Shown here: one piece after another, positions 1 to 6,285 of the stretch
Layout of the letters: each line of letters starts with the position of its first letter
Position numbering within the stretch: the first letter of the stretch is position 1
DNA from: Acholeplasmataceae bacterium UBA6235
GTDB taxonomy: Bacteria > Bacillota_I > Bacilli_A > Acholeplasmatales > UBA5453
Length of the DNA stretch: 6,311 nt
Assembly (NCBI GenBank): GCA_002441525.1
Contig: DJWH01000072.1
Span: forward strand, 1 to 6,311
Direction: 5' to 3'
Translations under genes and position numbers: made by a program
Notes under the pieces: generated by a model
Databases searched by the model: none
Told to the model about the DNA's origin: nothing
The model's input: the letters and a program-made list of their open reading frames with translations, nothing else

Positions 1-39
1 CCCTTTCATAGTGTTTATGTATAATGATTATTCAACTAT

Positions 40-68
40 ATTATAACATTATTTATGGGTTTTGTGAA
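40..68 (-). promoter_or_regulatory. Sigma-70/SigA-type promoter reading out of the left edge
   Basis: On the minus strand, TTCACA (68-63, five of six matches to the -35 consensus) is followed after exactly 17 nt by a perfect TATAAT (45-40). Transcription would start near position 33 and run leftward out of the window. An ATG lies at 9-7 on that strand, but no Shine-Dalgarno sequence precedes it, so the start of the downstream gene is not established. The promoter lies beyond the terminator of the upstream operon, which fits a separate transcription unit. Confidence 0.6.
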
Positions 69-93
69 ATAAAAATGAAAGAAATAAACCCAT
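55..93. repeat. 8-bp inverted repeat with one arm in the promoter spacer
   Basis: ATGGGTTT (55-62) and AAACCCAT (86-93) are perfect inverted arms separated by 23 nt. The left arm lies between the -35 and -10 of the leftward promoter, and the right arm lies upstream of its -35. A direct repeat GAAATAAA (66-73 and 81-88) occurs in and beside the loop. It could be an operator, or chance in AT-rich DNA. No gene was found in 94-143. Confidence 0.3.
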
Positions 94-143
94 CAATTCA
101 TCCCACTACCTGAAGAGGAAGGGGACTTCTTGATTGTGCTGTT

Positions 144-172
144 AAAAACAAAAAAGCACTGAAATCAGTGCC
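144..172 (-). terminator. Rho-independent terminator of the four-gene operon
   Basis: Read on the minus strand, the stop codon of the Ig-like lipoprotein (176-174) is followed within 2 nt by GCACTGATTTCAGTGC (171-156), a perfect stem of 6-7 bp with a short loop. After it come six T, one G and five more T (155-144). This is a textbook intrinsic terminator and marks the 3' end of the regulator-kinase-protease-lipoprotein transcript. Confidence 0.92.
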
Positions 173-173
173 T

Positions 174-707
174 TTAGTTCACATCCTCGATGACATAGAC
201 CCAACGATAATAGATTGATTGGTTGCCGGAAGGGTCCGTTAAGGTGTATGTAATCATGTAGTTTCCTGCAAAGTTGGTATTGACGAATCCGGTGGTGGTT
301 ACCGTGACTTCATCGCCTGAATTATCACTGGCTGTAACAGAAGCGTCGGTCCAAGAAGCACCCACCACTATAGTATCCACCCCTGGGTTGAGTACGGCTG
401 TAGGGGCGGTTTCATCGACCACAAAAACCACTCTGGTTAGAGACATGATGATCCCTCGATAATCGATTTGATAGGTGATTTGATATTGGCCTACGGTAGT
501 CATATCGATGGTATTTTCAATGATTTCTACTTGAATTGGTAAGCCATAATAGGATGCTCGTACCCCTGCGTCATGAAACGTTGAATTGACTTCGACGGTA
601 TCGACGCCTGGGTTGAGTTCAAATCGAATTTGATTGGGGTCAACTTCCCCACAACCCGTCAATACGAAGAGCAAAACGATTAAGATGAGGAGGATTTTAG
701 TTTTCAT
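174..707 (-). CDS. Small lipoprotein with two Ig-like (DUF5011/HYR-type) domains
   Basis: A 177-residue predicted membrane-anchored surface lipoprotein. Residues 1-19 are a lipoprotein signal peptide: KTK, a hydrophobic stretch, then lipobox LTGC with C19 as the lipidated residue. Two tandem Ig-like beta domains follow (about 31-97 and 99-175). Each opens with LNPGVDT and has the GxYxITY strand typical of DUF5011/HYR-like bacterial surface modules. The ATG at 707 is chosen because AGAGG lies 9 nt upstream and the signal peptide begins there. The in-frame ATG at 716 abuts the AGAGG, and the one at 773 lies inside the protease gene with no signal sequence. The start overlaps the last 11 bp of the subtilase gene, so translational coupling is likely. 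The same LNPGVDT module occurs in the subtilase C-terminus, suggesting a shared binding surface or common ancestry. Function beyond surface adhesion or scaffolding is unknown; there are no catalytic residues. Confidence 0.88.
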   Translation of the reverse strand: MKTKILLILIVLLFVLTGCGEVDPNQIRFELNPGVDTVEVNSTFHDAGVRASYYGLPIQVEIIENTIDMTTVGQYQITYQIDYRGIIMSLTRVVFVVDETAPTAVLNPGVDTIVVGASWTDASVTASDNSGDEVTVTTTGFVNTNFAGNYMITYTLTDPSGNQSIYYRWVYVIEDVN

Positions 708-2949
708 AGATGTCATCCTCTTTCTTATTTGGTAAATACCCGACTGGGGTTTCGATTTCATTTGGTAAGACAATCACATATCTGGATTTAATGATGACTT
801 GGTCCTTGTAAGTCACTGTATAAGTGATCTTATAGACACCAGCGGTTTGTGTATCGACTGTACCTGTGATTTCTAAAATACCTTTGTTATAAGTGACCCC
901 TTTTTCAACATAGCTATCACCAACATAGAGTGTGGTATACGCTTTATTGAGGGTGACAATGACTTGATTATCGGCGAGAACACGTACTTTACGAATGAGG
1001 GTATAGACCATGGTATCGCCATCATATAATTCATAAGTAATGGTTTGGATACCAACGACATGGCTATTGATTTCTCCGATGGTTTGAATATTTAATCCTT
1101 CAACCAAGATAAAGACGCCAGTATCCGTATAGGATTGTCCTTCAACAATGGTATCAACACCTGGATTTAAACCAGTCAAATCGGGTTTCAATGTTTTACG
1201 GTAAATTGGATAGACGACCACAATTTCCTGTTCATATAAGGTAACTTCTGTCCAACCAATGAAGGTGTAGTTGTAGTAATTATCCGATGGTTTTTCTGGA
1301 CCAACCATCCATTCAATCGGTTCAATACTAGAATACTGAACCACCGATAATACCGTGGTGTGGTCTTCGCCGAGGTATTGTAACTCAAAATACTGTACTT
1401 GATAATAACCGTAATAAGTCTTGTTTTCAGTCACTGTAAAATCGGTGACTGGTATCGTAAATAACGCATCTTCAAACCAACCATAAAAGGTGACACCAGG
1501 TAAGACCGTATCGGGTAGGGTTGGTACTGAATTTAGTAACCACATTTCAGAGGTTACGAGATTACCGTCAATAACCCATTGAACTTGGGCGTGGGTAGGG
1601 CGGTAATATGGGTATATTGTGGTGTTGGTCGTAAACACCTGTGTGGACTCATACGGGGTTTGAAAAGTTGGGTCTAAGAACCAACCGACGAATTCATAAT
1701 ACTCAATCGCTGGTGGTCGTTCGATATCGATGGTACTACCAGAAGTTAAATAGTAGTAACTATCTTCCAGAGCTTCTGGATAATCGATCATCACTTGAAC
1801 ATAAGACAAGGTCACCAAAGCCAGCGCATCTACCATCCCATGGCCATAATAAATATCATAGCCGGCTGACCCTAAATCTTTAGCGGTTGACCTAATAACT
1901 TCATTGAGGTGTGATACGGTTGCACCTGGATTTAAAGATTTATATAAAGCAGCAATCCCTGCGACATATGGACTTGAAAATGACGTCCCATTGACGGTTG
2001 CATAAGCGTTGCCTAAGTTGGTGGTTACAATCCCACTGCCTGGCGCAACCACGTCAACGGCGTCGTTGTAGTTGGAAAAAGAGGAACGTTCGCTATATTG
2101 ATCGATGGATCCGACAGAAACAACTGAATCGAATGATGCTGGATACACTTTGATGTTTTCACCATCATTACCGCTGGCAGCGACGACCAAAACATTGTGG
2201 CTTTCGGCGTACTCTACAGCTTTCTTGGTGAGTGGGTTAGCATACGTACTACCTAAGGATAAGTTGATGATATCCGCACCAAAATCCGCTGCGTAATAAA
2301 TACCACGAATGATATCCGAGTCTTTAAAGGTATCTTTGCCGGATTCATTCGCTTTGATGACCATCAATTCAACTTGATTGGTCACCCCTGCAACACCTGT
2401 ACTGTTGTCGATATTCGCACCGATGACCCCAGCGACCATGGTGCCATGGCCTTCATCGTCTTCAATGGCTGTTAAACCTGTTGTTTGGGTGACAGCGTTA
2501 TAGGATAATTCAGAGATTCTACCTGTGAACTCTGGGTGGTCTGTATCAATACCTGTATCGATGATGGCGACAGTCACGAGGTTTGAACCCATCGTGATGT
2601 CCCAGGCATCATCGGTATTGGTAAGTTTAAGTGCATATTGGTTTGGGAAATAAGGGTCATTTACAATCGGTTTATCCCAAGGTGAGGCTCGAGTGACAGA
2701 TACACTGTTATAAACAAACCCAGCGTCTAATAGGGTTGTAATATCGTTGCCTCGATATTCGACTTCAGCCAATCTGCCATCAAAGTTGACTAGTGTGATC
2801 TCATGGGTTTCTATCCAAGTATCTAACGTCGTTATATCCGTTGTTTCATAGAGTAAATCATACGTAGGCGTGACTACATGGGCAAAAAAGCCAATGGTAA
2901 TATTGACCATACCAAGGATTAAAAGCGATAAAATCAAGGCTTTTTTCAT
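697..2949 (-). CDS. Secreted subtilisin-like serine protease (S8) with InlB-type and Ig-like repeats
   Basis: A 750-residue secreted endopeptidase. Residues 1 to about 22 form a signal peptide (KK then a hydrophobic run). About 24-90 is propeptide-like. NDPYFPNQYAL (97-107) matches the usual N-terminus of mature thermitase-type subtilases. The catalytic triad is complete: D131 in AIIDTGID, H168 in EGHGTMVAG and S323 in NGTSFSSPYVAG; N261 in AASGNDG is the oxyanion-hole residue. After the catalytic domain (to about 385) come three InlB B-repeat (Listeria-Bacteroides type) units with GW and YPYY/YGYY/YPIY signatures (about 420-449, 488-516, 563-585). Two Ig-like domains follow (about 594-660 and 663-728). 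There is no LPXTG motif or C-terminal membrane helix, so it is released or held non-covalently. The ATG at 2949 is preferred because AAAGG lies 9 nt upstream; the in-frame GTG at 2958 overlaps that site. It follows the kinase by 46 nt with no terminator. Substrate unknown. Confidence 0.93.
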   Translation of the reverse strand: MKKALILSLLILGMVNITIGFFAHVVTPTYDLLYETTDITTLDTWIETHEITLVNFDGRLAEVEYRGNDITTLLDAGFVYNSVSVTRASPWDKPIVNDPYFPNQYALKLTNTDDAWDITMGSNLVTVAIIDTGIDTDHPEFTGRISELSYNAVTQTTGLTAIEDDEGHGTMVAGVIGANIDNSTGVAGVTNQVELMVIKANESGKDTFKDSDIIRGIYYAADFGADIINLSLGSTYANPLTKKAVEYAESHNVLVVAASGNDGENIKVYPASFDSVVSVGSIDQYSERSSFSNYNDAVDVVAPGSGIVTTNLGNAYATVNGTSFSSPYVAGIAALYKSLNPGATVSHLNEVIRSTAKDLGSAGYDIYYGHGMVDALALVTLSYVQVMIDYPEALEDSYYYLTSGSTIDIERPPAIEYYEFVGWFLDPTFQTPYESTQVFTTNTTIYPYYRPTHAQVQWVIDGNLVTSEMWLLNSVPTLPDTVLPGVTFYGWFEDALFTIPVTDFTVTENKTYYGYYQVQYFELQYLGEDHTTVLSVVQYSSIEPIEWMVGPEKPSDNYYNYTFIGWTEVTLYEQEIVVVYPIYRKTLKPDLTGLNPGVDTIVEGQSYTDTGVFILVEGLNIQTIGEINSHVVGIQTITYELYDGDTMVYTLIRKVRVLADNQVIVTLNKAYTTLYVGDSYVEKGVTYNKGILEITGTVDTQTAGVYKITYTVTYKDQVIIKSRYVIVLPNEIETPVGYLPNKKEDDIYEN

Positions 2950-2965
2950 GGTATTCACCCTTTCT

Positions 2966-2994
2966 TATATATAATATACGGTTATAAAAGTCTA
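2966..2994 (-). promoter_or_regulatory. Weak candidate internal promoter before the subtilase gene
   Basis: In the 46-nt gap between the kinase and protease genes the minus strand reads TAGACT (2994-2989), a 17-nt spacer, then TATATA (2971-2966). These match the -35 and -10 consensus only partly, and the gap is very AT-rich, so chance is a real alternative. If active, it would allow protease and Ig-lipoprotein expression independent of the two-component system. No terminator hairpin lies in the gap, so read-through from the kinase gene is expected either way. Confidence 0.3.
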
Positions 2995-2995
2995 T

Positions 2996-4342
2996 TTATT
3001 GGGAAATCGGTAGCGTCACCGTAACGGTGGTCCCGTGTTTTAGTTGGCTTTTGATTATAATGGTGCCATTCAATCGTTCGACTAAATTCTTCGTAATCGA
3101 TAGCCCAATACCTAAACTGTCTTGTTGTTCTCTAGATGGATCGGCTCGGAAAAATGGGTCAAACGCTTTGTCGATGGAAGCTTGTGACATACCAATGCCA
3201 TTGTCTTTGACCTCAACGATGAGGGATTGTTTACCCTGCTTCATAGTCAACACAATATGACCATTTGGTTCGGTGTATTTGACGGCATTTGAGATTAGGT
3301 TCGTAAAGATTCGAACGAAGGAAGCCACTTCGGTTTGTATGGTGAGGCTATCCAAGGCATGCACATAATCAATTTGAATATGCTTTTGACTGGCTTGTGG
3401 TTCAAACGATTCAATCAAGGTTTGTAAAACCAAGACAGCATCCATGTCTTCGAAGGATACGACTTGGATGTGTTTGGTTCTCACCCATTCTAACAATTGG
3501 CTGACTAGGTTTTCTAAAACAGACAATTGTTTTAAGATGTCATCGAAGTCTTTGTATAACGCATGGTCATTGTTTTTACTCTTTAAGTATTCGATTTGTG
3601 CTCTGAGTACCGATAACGGGGTTCTCAGATCGTGGGATACATTGGTGGTAAAAGACTGTTCACGTTCGATGGCTTTCTCAATCGAGTCCAACATTTGATT
3701 GATGGTGCTGGCGAGCAGAGTGACCTCATCTTTGGTATCTTTGAAAGATATTCTGGTATCGTAGTGTTGTTCATGGGTGATTTCAAGGGCTGTTTTTGTC
3801 ATGGTATGGATGGGCTTAAAGGCTTGTTTGATGATGACATACCCACCCGATAAGGATACTAAAACAAAGATGGGTGAAAAAATCAACATCCATAACAACA
3901 CTTGGTTAAAAATGTTTGATGATTCGCTCGTGGAATAAAACGCTCTCAATGTATAGGTTTGATCGACTGGGACATCATAGATCAACCAGGTGGATTGGTT
4001 ACTTTCATAGGTTTGAACTTCATAGGCTTGTAAAGCGAGATCATTTTGAATGGACCCTGGGATTTCGCCTGAAAAAATCACATCGTCTTTGTATATGACG
4101 TATATGATGTTGTCATATAAGTAACGGAAGGTTTCGTCTTCATCATCGTCTTTATAATACACACGACCATCGTCTTCGATGGTCAATTCTTGAGCGATTT
4201 CTTCGGTTTCATGTTTAATGGTCGTGGTCGTGTTTCGTTGAATAAATGTGGATGCGGTGAACAATGTAATGAGCATGTACACGGCGATCAAGATTAAGAA
4301 TGATAACCCGTACCAGACGAGAATTTTGGTTTTTATTTTCAT
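2996..4342 (-). CDS. Membrane sensor histidine kinase (HAMP, HisKA, HATPase_c)
   Basis: A 448-residue sensor kinase, presumed partner of the adjacent regulator. Transmembrane helices at about 7-29 and 147-171 enclose an extracytoplasmic sensor of about 117 residues with no recognised fold. That sensor contains a striking acidic run, KDDDEDE (64-70). A HAMP linker (about 172-224) leads into the dimerisation domain, with phospho-acceptor H237 in NVSHDLRTPL. The ATPase domain has an N box (NLISNAVKYT, N352), a G1 box (DNGIGM, 380-385), an F box (FDPFFRAD, from 394) and a G2 box (GIGLSITK, 411-418). All expected catalytic motifs are intact. There is no PAS domain, so sensing is probably extracytoplasmic or through the membrane. 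It starts 4 nt after the regulator's TGA, with AAGG about 11 nt upstream, so co-translation is likely. Overall form resembles VanS/PhoR/CovS-type kinases, but orthology cannot be assigned. Confidence 0.95.
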   Translation of the reverse strand: MKIKTKILVWYGLSFLILIAVYMLITLFTASTFIQRNTTTTIKHETEEIAQELTIEDDGRVYYKDDDEDETFRYLYDNIIYVIYKDDVIFSGEIPGSIQNDLALQAYEVQTYESNQSTWLIYDVPVDQTYTLRAFYSTSESSNIFNQVLLWMLIFSPIFVLVSLSGGYVIIKQAFKPIHTMTKTALEITHEQHYDTRISFKDTKDEVTLLASTINQMLDSIEKAIEREQSFTTNVSHDLRTPLSVLRAQIEYLKSKNNDHALYKDFDDILKQLSVLENLVSQLLEWVRTKHIQVVSFEDMDAVLVLQTLIESFEPQASQKHIQIDYVHALDSLTIQTEVASFVRIFTNLISNAVKYTEPNGHIVLTMKQGKQSLIVEVKDNGIGMSQASIDKAFDPFFRADPSREQQDSLGIGLSITKNLVERLNGTIIIKSQLKHGTTVTVTLPISQ

Positions 4343-4346
4343 AACA

Positions 4347-5018
4347 TCACTCTACCTTAATGACATAACCAAAACCCCGCACTGTATGAATGAGTTTGGT
4401 TTGAAATGGGTCGTCTATTTTACGTCTTAAAAAACGCATGTATACATCAATGACGTTAGAATACCCTTCATAATCGAAATTCGTACTGATGCGTTCTAAG
4501 GATTCACGCGAGACCACTTCTCCCGCGTGCATCATTAAGTATTCGAGCATGCTGTATTCTTTTTTGGATAAATGAATGGATTGACCTTGACGAGTGACTT
4601 CATTGGTCGTGCGGTTCAAACTCAAATCCCCCACTTGAAGGCTATTTTGGATGGGTTTAGGTGATCTTCTTAAAATCGCTTTGATGCGCGCTAAGAGTTC
4701 ATCATAAGAAAAAGGCTTGATGACATAATCGTCCGCGCCTAAATCCAAACCATAAATTTTATCTTGAATGCTATCTTTGGCTGTGAGCATGATGACGGGT
4801 GTATCTTTTTCTGCCTTACGCAACCACGATAACACCTCTAGCCCATTCATTTTAGGCATCATGATGTCTAAAATGACTAGATCATAATGGGTCGAGTTCA
4901 AGTAATCCATGGCTTGTTCGCCATCCTTGGTTGAATCCACTGAAAAGCCATCTTTAATCAATCGTTCGGTTGTTATGGTTCTAATTTGAAGGTTATCTTC
5001 AGCATATAAAATGCGCAT
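4347..5018 (-). CDS. OmpR/PhoB-family response regulator
   Basis: A 223-residue DNA-binding response regulator, first gene of the operon. The receiver domain (1 to about 118) has the acidic pocket E7/D8, phospho-acceptor D51 in VILDIMMPKMNG, switch T79 in MLTAKD and K101 in VIKPFSYDEL. The C-terminal winged-helix effector (about 128-222) shows the OmpR/PhoB hallmarks: LSKKEYSMLEYLM, the recognition helix around SNVIDVYMRFLRRKID, and the wing VRGFGYVIK. Length and ending are normal for the family, confirming TGA as stop. The start has a strong Shine-Dalgarno sequence, GGGGAG (5032-5027), 8 nt from the ATG. Upstream lie paired 11-bp repeats facing both this gene and the divergent lipoprotein gene, so autoregulation and control of the neighbour are likely (inference). 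It is phosphorylated, presumably, by the kinase encoded immediately downstream. Confidence 0.96.
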   Translation of the reverse strand: MRILYAEDNLQIRTITTERLIKDGFSVDSTKDGEQAMDYLNSTHYDLVILDIMMPKMNGLEVLSWLRKAEKDTPVIMLTAKDSIQDKIYGLDLGADDYVIKPFSYDELLARIKAILRRSPKPIQNSLQVGDLSLNRTTNEVTRQGQSIHLSKKEYSMLEYLMMHAGEVVSRESLERISTNFDYEGYSNVIDVYMRFLRRKIDDPFQTKLIHTVRGFGYVIKVE

Positions 5019-5041
5019 GAGATCATCTCCCCTATGCTTTT

Positions 5042-5076
5042 ATTTTAACACTCTAGATTAAAATCAGATTAAAATC
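5042..5076 (-). promoter_or_regulatory. Operon promoter with 11-bp tandem regulator-box repeat
   Basis: AGATTAAAATC occurs twice back to back without mismatch (5055-5065 and 5066-5076, plus-strand reading). On the minus strand this is a pair of TTTTAATC boxes with an 11-bp period. The proximal box ends 8 nt upstream of TAAAAT (5047-5042), the only good -10 before the regulator gene, and no recognisable -35 is present. An 11-bp direct repeat in place of the -35 is the arrangement of PhoB-class activator sites. The leader would be very short, with the Shine-Dalgarno sequence starting just after the expected start point. The identity of the binding protein is inferred. Confidence 0.6.
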
Positions 5077-5080
5077 GTTT

Positions 5081-5114
5081 TTTTAATGTCATTTTAATGT
5101 TCATTTTCTATACT
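5081..5114 (+). promoter_or_regulatory. Divergent promoter of the heme lipoprotein with paired TTTTAATG boxes
   Basis: TTTTAATG is present at 5081-5088 and again at 5092-5099, exactly 11 bp apart. The second copy ends 9 nt before TATACT (5109-5114), a good -10. The -35 position reads ATGTCA or TGTCAT, which does not match TTGACA, so activation by a bound regulator is expected. The embedded TGTCAT and TGTTCA, also 11 bp apart, resemble Pho-box half-sites, but this similarity is weak. This arrangement mirrors the boxes facing the regulator operon. Confidence 0.6.
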
Positions 5115-5149
5115 GAGTATGTAGTTAATTTTCAAAAGGAGACATAAAC

Positions 5150-6259
5150 ATGAGAAAAGTATTTTTATTAATCGTAGTTTTGATGGTTTCATTGACGCTA
5201 GCCGCATGTAACAATACACCTGCAGGCAATCAAACATTTACATTAGAAGAATTGGCACAATACAATGGCCAAAATGGTGCGAAAGCATACATCGCCGTCA
5301 GTGGTGTTGTTTATGACGTCACCAACGCAGATGGTTGGACCAATGGTAGTCACCAAGGCATGTTGTTAGCCGGTACAGACGCAACCGCTGTATTCGCAAC
5401 CAGTCCACATTCTCAAGCAACGCTCAACGAATTACCTAAAGTTGGTACGCTTGTATCCAACACAGCATCGGTAAATACGCCTAACAGCTATTTACCTGTT
5501 TTCACTTTAAATGACTTGGCCAATTATACTGGCGCAAATGGGTCTTTAGCATATATCGCTGTCGATGGTGTGGTCTATGACGTCACCAATGTCTTCTCCA
5601 ATGGTAAACACCAAGGGATGCAACTCGGTGGCACAGACGCTACTGCTATCTTTGCACAATCCCCACATTCACAATCCTTATTAAATAGTTTGCCTGTGGT
5701 TGGTTCTTTAGAAGGCTTTGATCCGATTACTGATCCTAACGCAACCAGTACGACTTATTATCCAGTCATCTCGATGGCAACCGTTGAAGCCAACACTGGC
5801 GCGAATGGTTCGACTGCTTATATTGTTGTCGGTGGTGTGGTTTATGATGTTACCAATGTATTCACCAATGGTAAACACCAAGGGATGCAACTGGGTGGTA
5901 CTGACGCTACTACTATATTCGAACAATCCCCACATTCACAATCCTTATTAAACAGTTTACCGATTGTTGGTACACTTGAAGGTGCACCATTATTGCCAAA
6001 TACACAAAATCCTACCACACCAGGTTCTGGTGATGATGACGACGATGACTATGATGATGAAGATGAATACGAAGATGATGATGTTGCTTATGCAAACCTA
6101 CCACAGGCCATCCAAGATTATATCGAAGCACATTATGCCAATCTAACCATTCATGAGATTGAATTAGAACATGGTTATTATGAAATTGAATTTTCGAATG
6201 ATACAGAACTTAAATTTGACTTGAATGGACAATTCATATCAGTCGAATACGATGATTAG
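5150..6259 (+). CDS. Lipoprotein with three cytochrome b5-like heme-binding domains and a PepSY-like domain
   Basis: A 369-residue predicted surface lipoprotein. The signal peptide ends in lipobox LAAC, with C20 lipidated. Three tandem cytochrome b5-like domains of the short prokaryotic type (COG4892-like) lie at about 30-101, 118-187 and 207-276. Each has AYI(A/V)V.G.VYDVTN, then a histidine in (S/K)HQGM and a second in SPHSQ: H68/H87, H154/H173 and H243/H262. These match the two axial heme ligands of the family, so up to three b-type hemes could be bound. HQGM replaces the classical HPGG. Residues 295-312 are almost all Asp/Glu with Tyr. The C-terminus (about 316-369; LPQAIQDYIEAHY, GYYEIEF, LKFDLNGQF) matches the PepSY-like family (PF11396). 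AAGGAG sits 8 nt before the ATG. Possible roles are extracytoplasmic electron transfer, heme capture or steroid/heme-type ligand binding. Divergent placement suggests it belongs to the regulon of the adjacent two-component system. Confidence 0.92.
   Translation: MRKVFLLIVVLMVSLTLAACNNTPAGNQTFTLEELAQYNGQNGAKAYIAVSGVVYDVTNADGWTNGSHQGMLLAGTDATAVFATSPHSQATLNELPKVGTLVSNTASVNTPNSYLPVFTLNDLANYTGANGSLAYIAVDGVVYDVTNVFSNGKHQGMQLGGTDATAIFAQSPHSQSLLNSLPVVGSLEGFDPITDPNATSTTYYPVISMATVEANTGANGSTAYIVVGGVVYDVTNVFTNGKHQGMQLGGTDATTIFEQSPHSQSLLNSLPIVGTLEGAPLLPNTQNPTTPGSGDDDDDDYDDEDEYEDDDVAYANLPQAIQDYIEAHYANLTIHEIELEHGYYEIEFSNDTELKFDLNGQFISVEYDD
5600..5952 (+). repeat. Near-identical DNA repeat between b5 domains 2 and 3
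   Basis: Two blocks recur with the same 267-bp (89-codon) offset. One is a 26-bp block (5600-5625 and 5867-5892), and the other is a 30-bp block (5656-5685 and 5923-5952); both are identical. The intervening sequence is also very similar. Domain 1 is clearly more diverged and is two residues longer in the ligand loop. This indicates a later duplication, or gene conversion, that produced domains 2 and 3. It is also a potential site of domain-number change by recombination. Confidence 0.85.
6032..6085 (+). repeat. Low-complexity GAT/GAC/GAA tract encoding an acidic linker
   Basis: This stretch encodes residues 295-312 of the heme lipoprotein, nearly all Asp or Glu with two Tyr and one Val. Codons mix GAT, GAC and GAA, so it is not a pure trinucleotide repeat and slippage is less likely than selection for charge. 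It separates the heme domains from the PepSY-like domain. Confidence 0.8.
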
Positions 6260-6285
6260 TTGAATCAAAAATTTGATCGAATATC

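Noticed and set aside
20..25. Plus-strand TATAAT near the left edge
   Set aside because: Its -35 would fall outside the window, and no plus-strand gene follows before the operon terminator; it may be chance in AT-rich DNA.
697..760. Possible LPXTG-like sorting signal (LPNKK) at the subtilase C-terminus
   Set aside because: It lacks the T-G of the motif, and no hydrophobic helix follows; the tail is acidic and ends at once.
708..773. Longer start for the Ig-like lipoprotein at 773 (or 716)
   Set aside because: The extension lies inside the protease gene and would bury the signal peptide. The AGAGG site is correctly spaced only for the ATG at 707.
2105..2296. Plus-strand open frames inside the protease and kinase genes (for example 2105-2296 and 3444-3698)
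   Set aside because: They have no ribosome sites or recognisable domains and lie antisense to genes with complete catalytic motifs; they are frame shadows.
2950..2958. GTG start for the subtilase at 2958
   Set aside because: It would overlap the ribosome binding site itself. The ATG at 2949 has AAAGG 9 nt upstream and begins a normal signal peptide.
4347..4349. TGA read as tryptophan (Mycoplasma code)
   Set aside because: The response regulator ends at this TGA with the normal family C-terminus, the kinase starts 4 nt later, and tryptophan is TGG where checked (for example W10 of the kinase).
5019..5029. GAGAT-C-ATCTC palindrome at the regulator start
   Set aside because: Arms of 5 bp with a 1-nt gap cannot form a useful hairpin. 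The sequence is explained by the Shine-Dalgarno site and could arise by chance.
5055..5076. CRISPR or satellite-type array
   Set aside because: There are only two 11-bp copies with no spacers, and they sit in promoter position; regulator boxes explain them better.
5718..5951. Alternative plus-strand frame within the heme lipoprotein gene
   Set aside because: It overlaps conserved b5 domains in another frame and has no ribosome site or recognisable homology.
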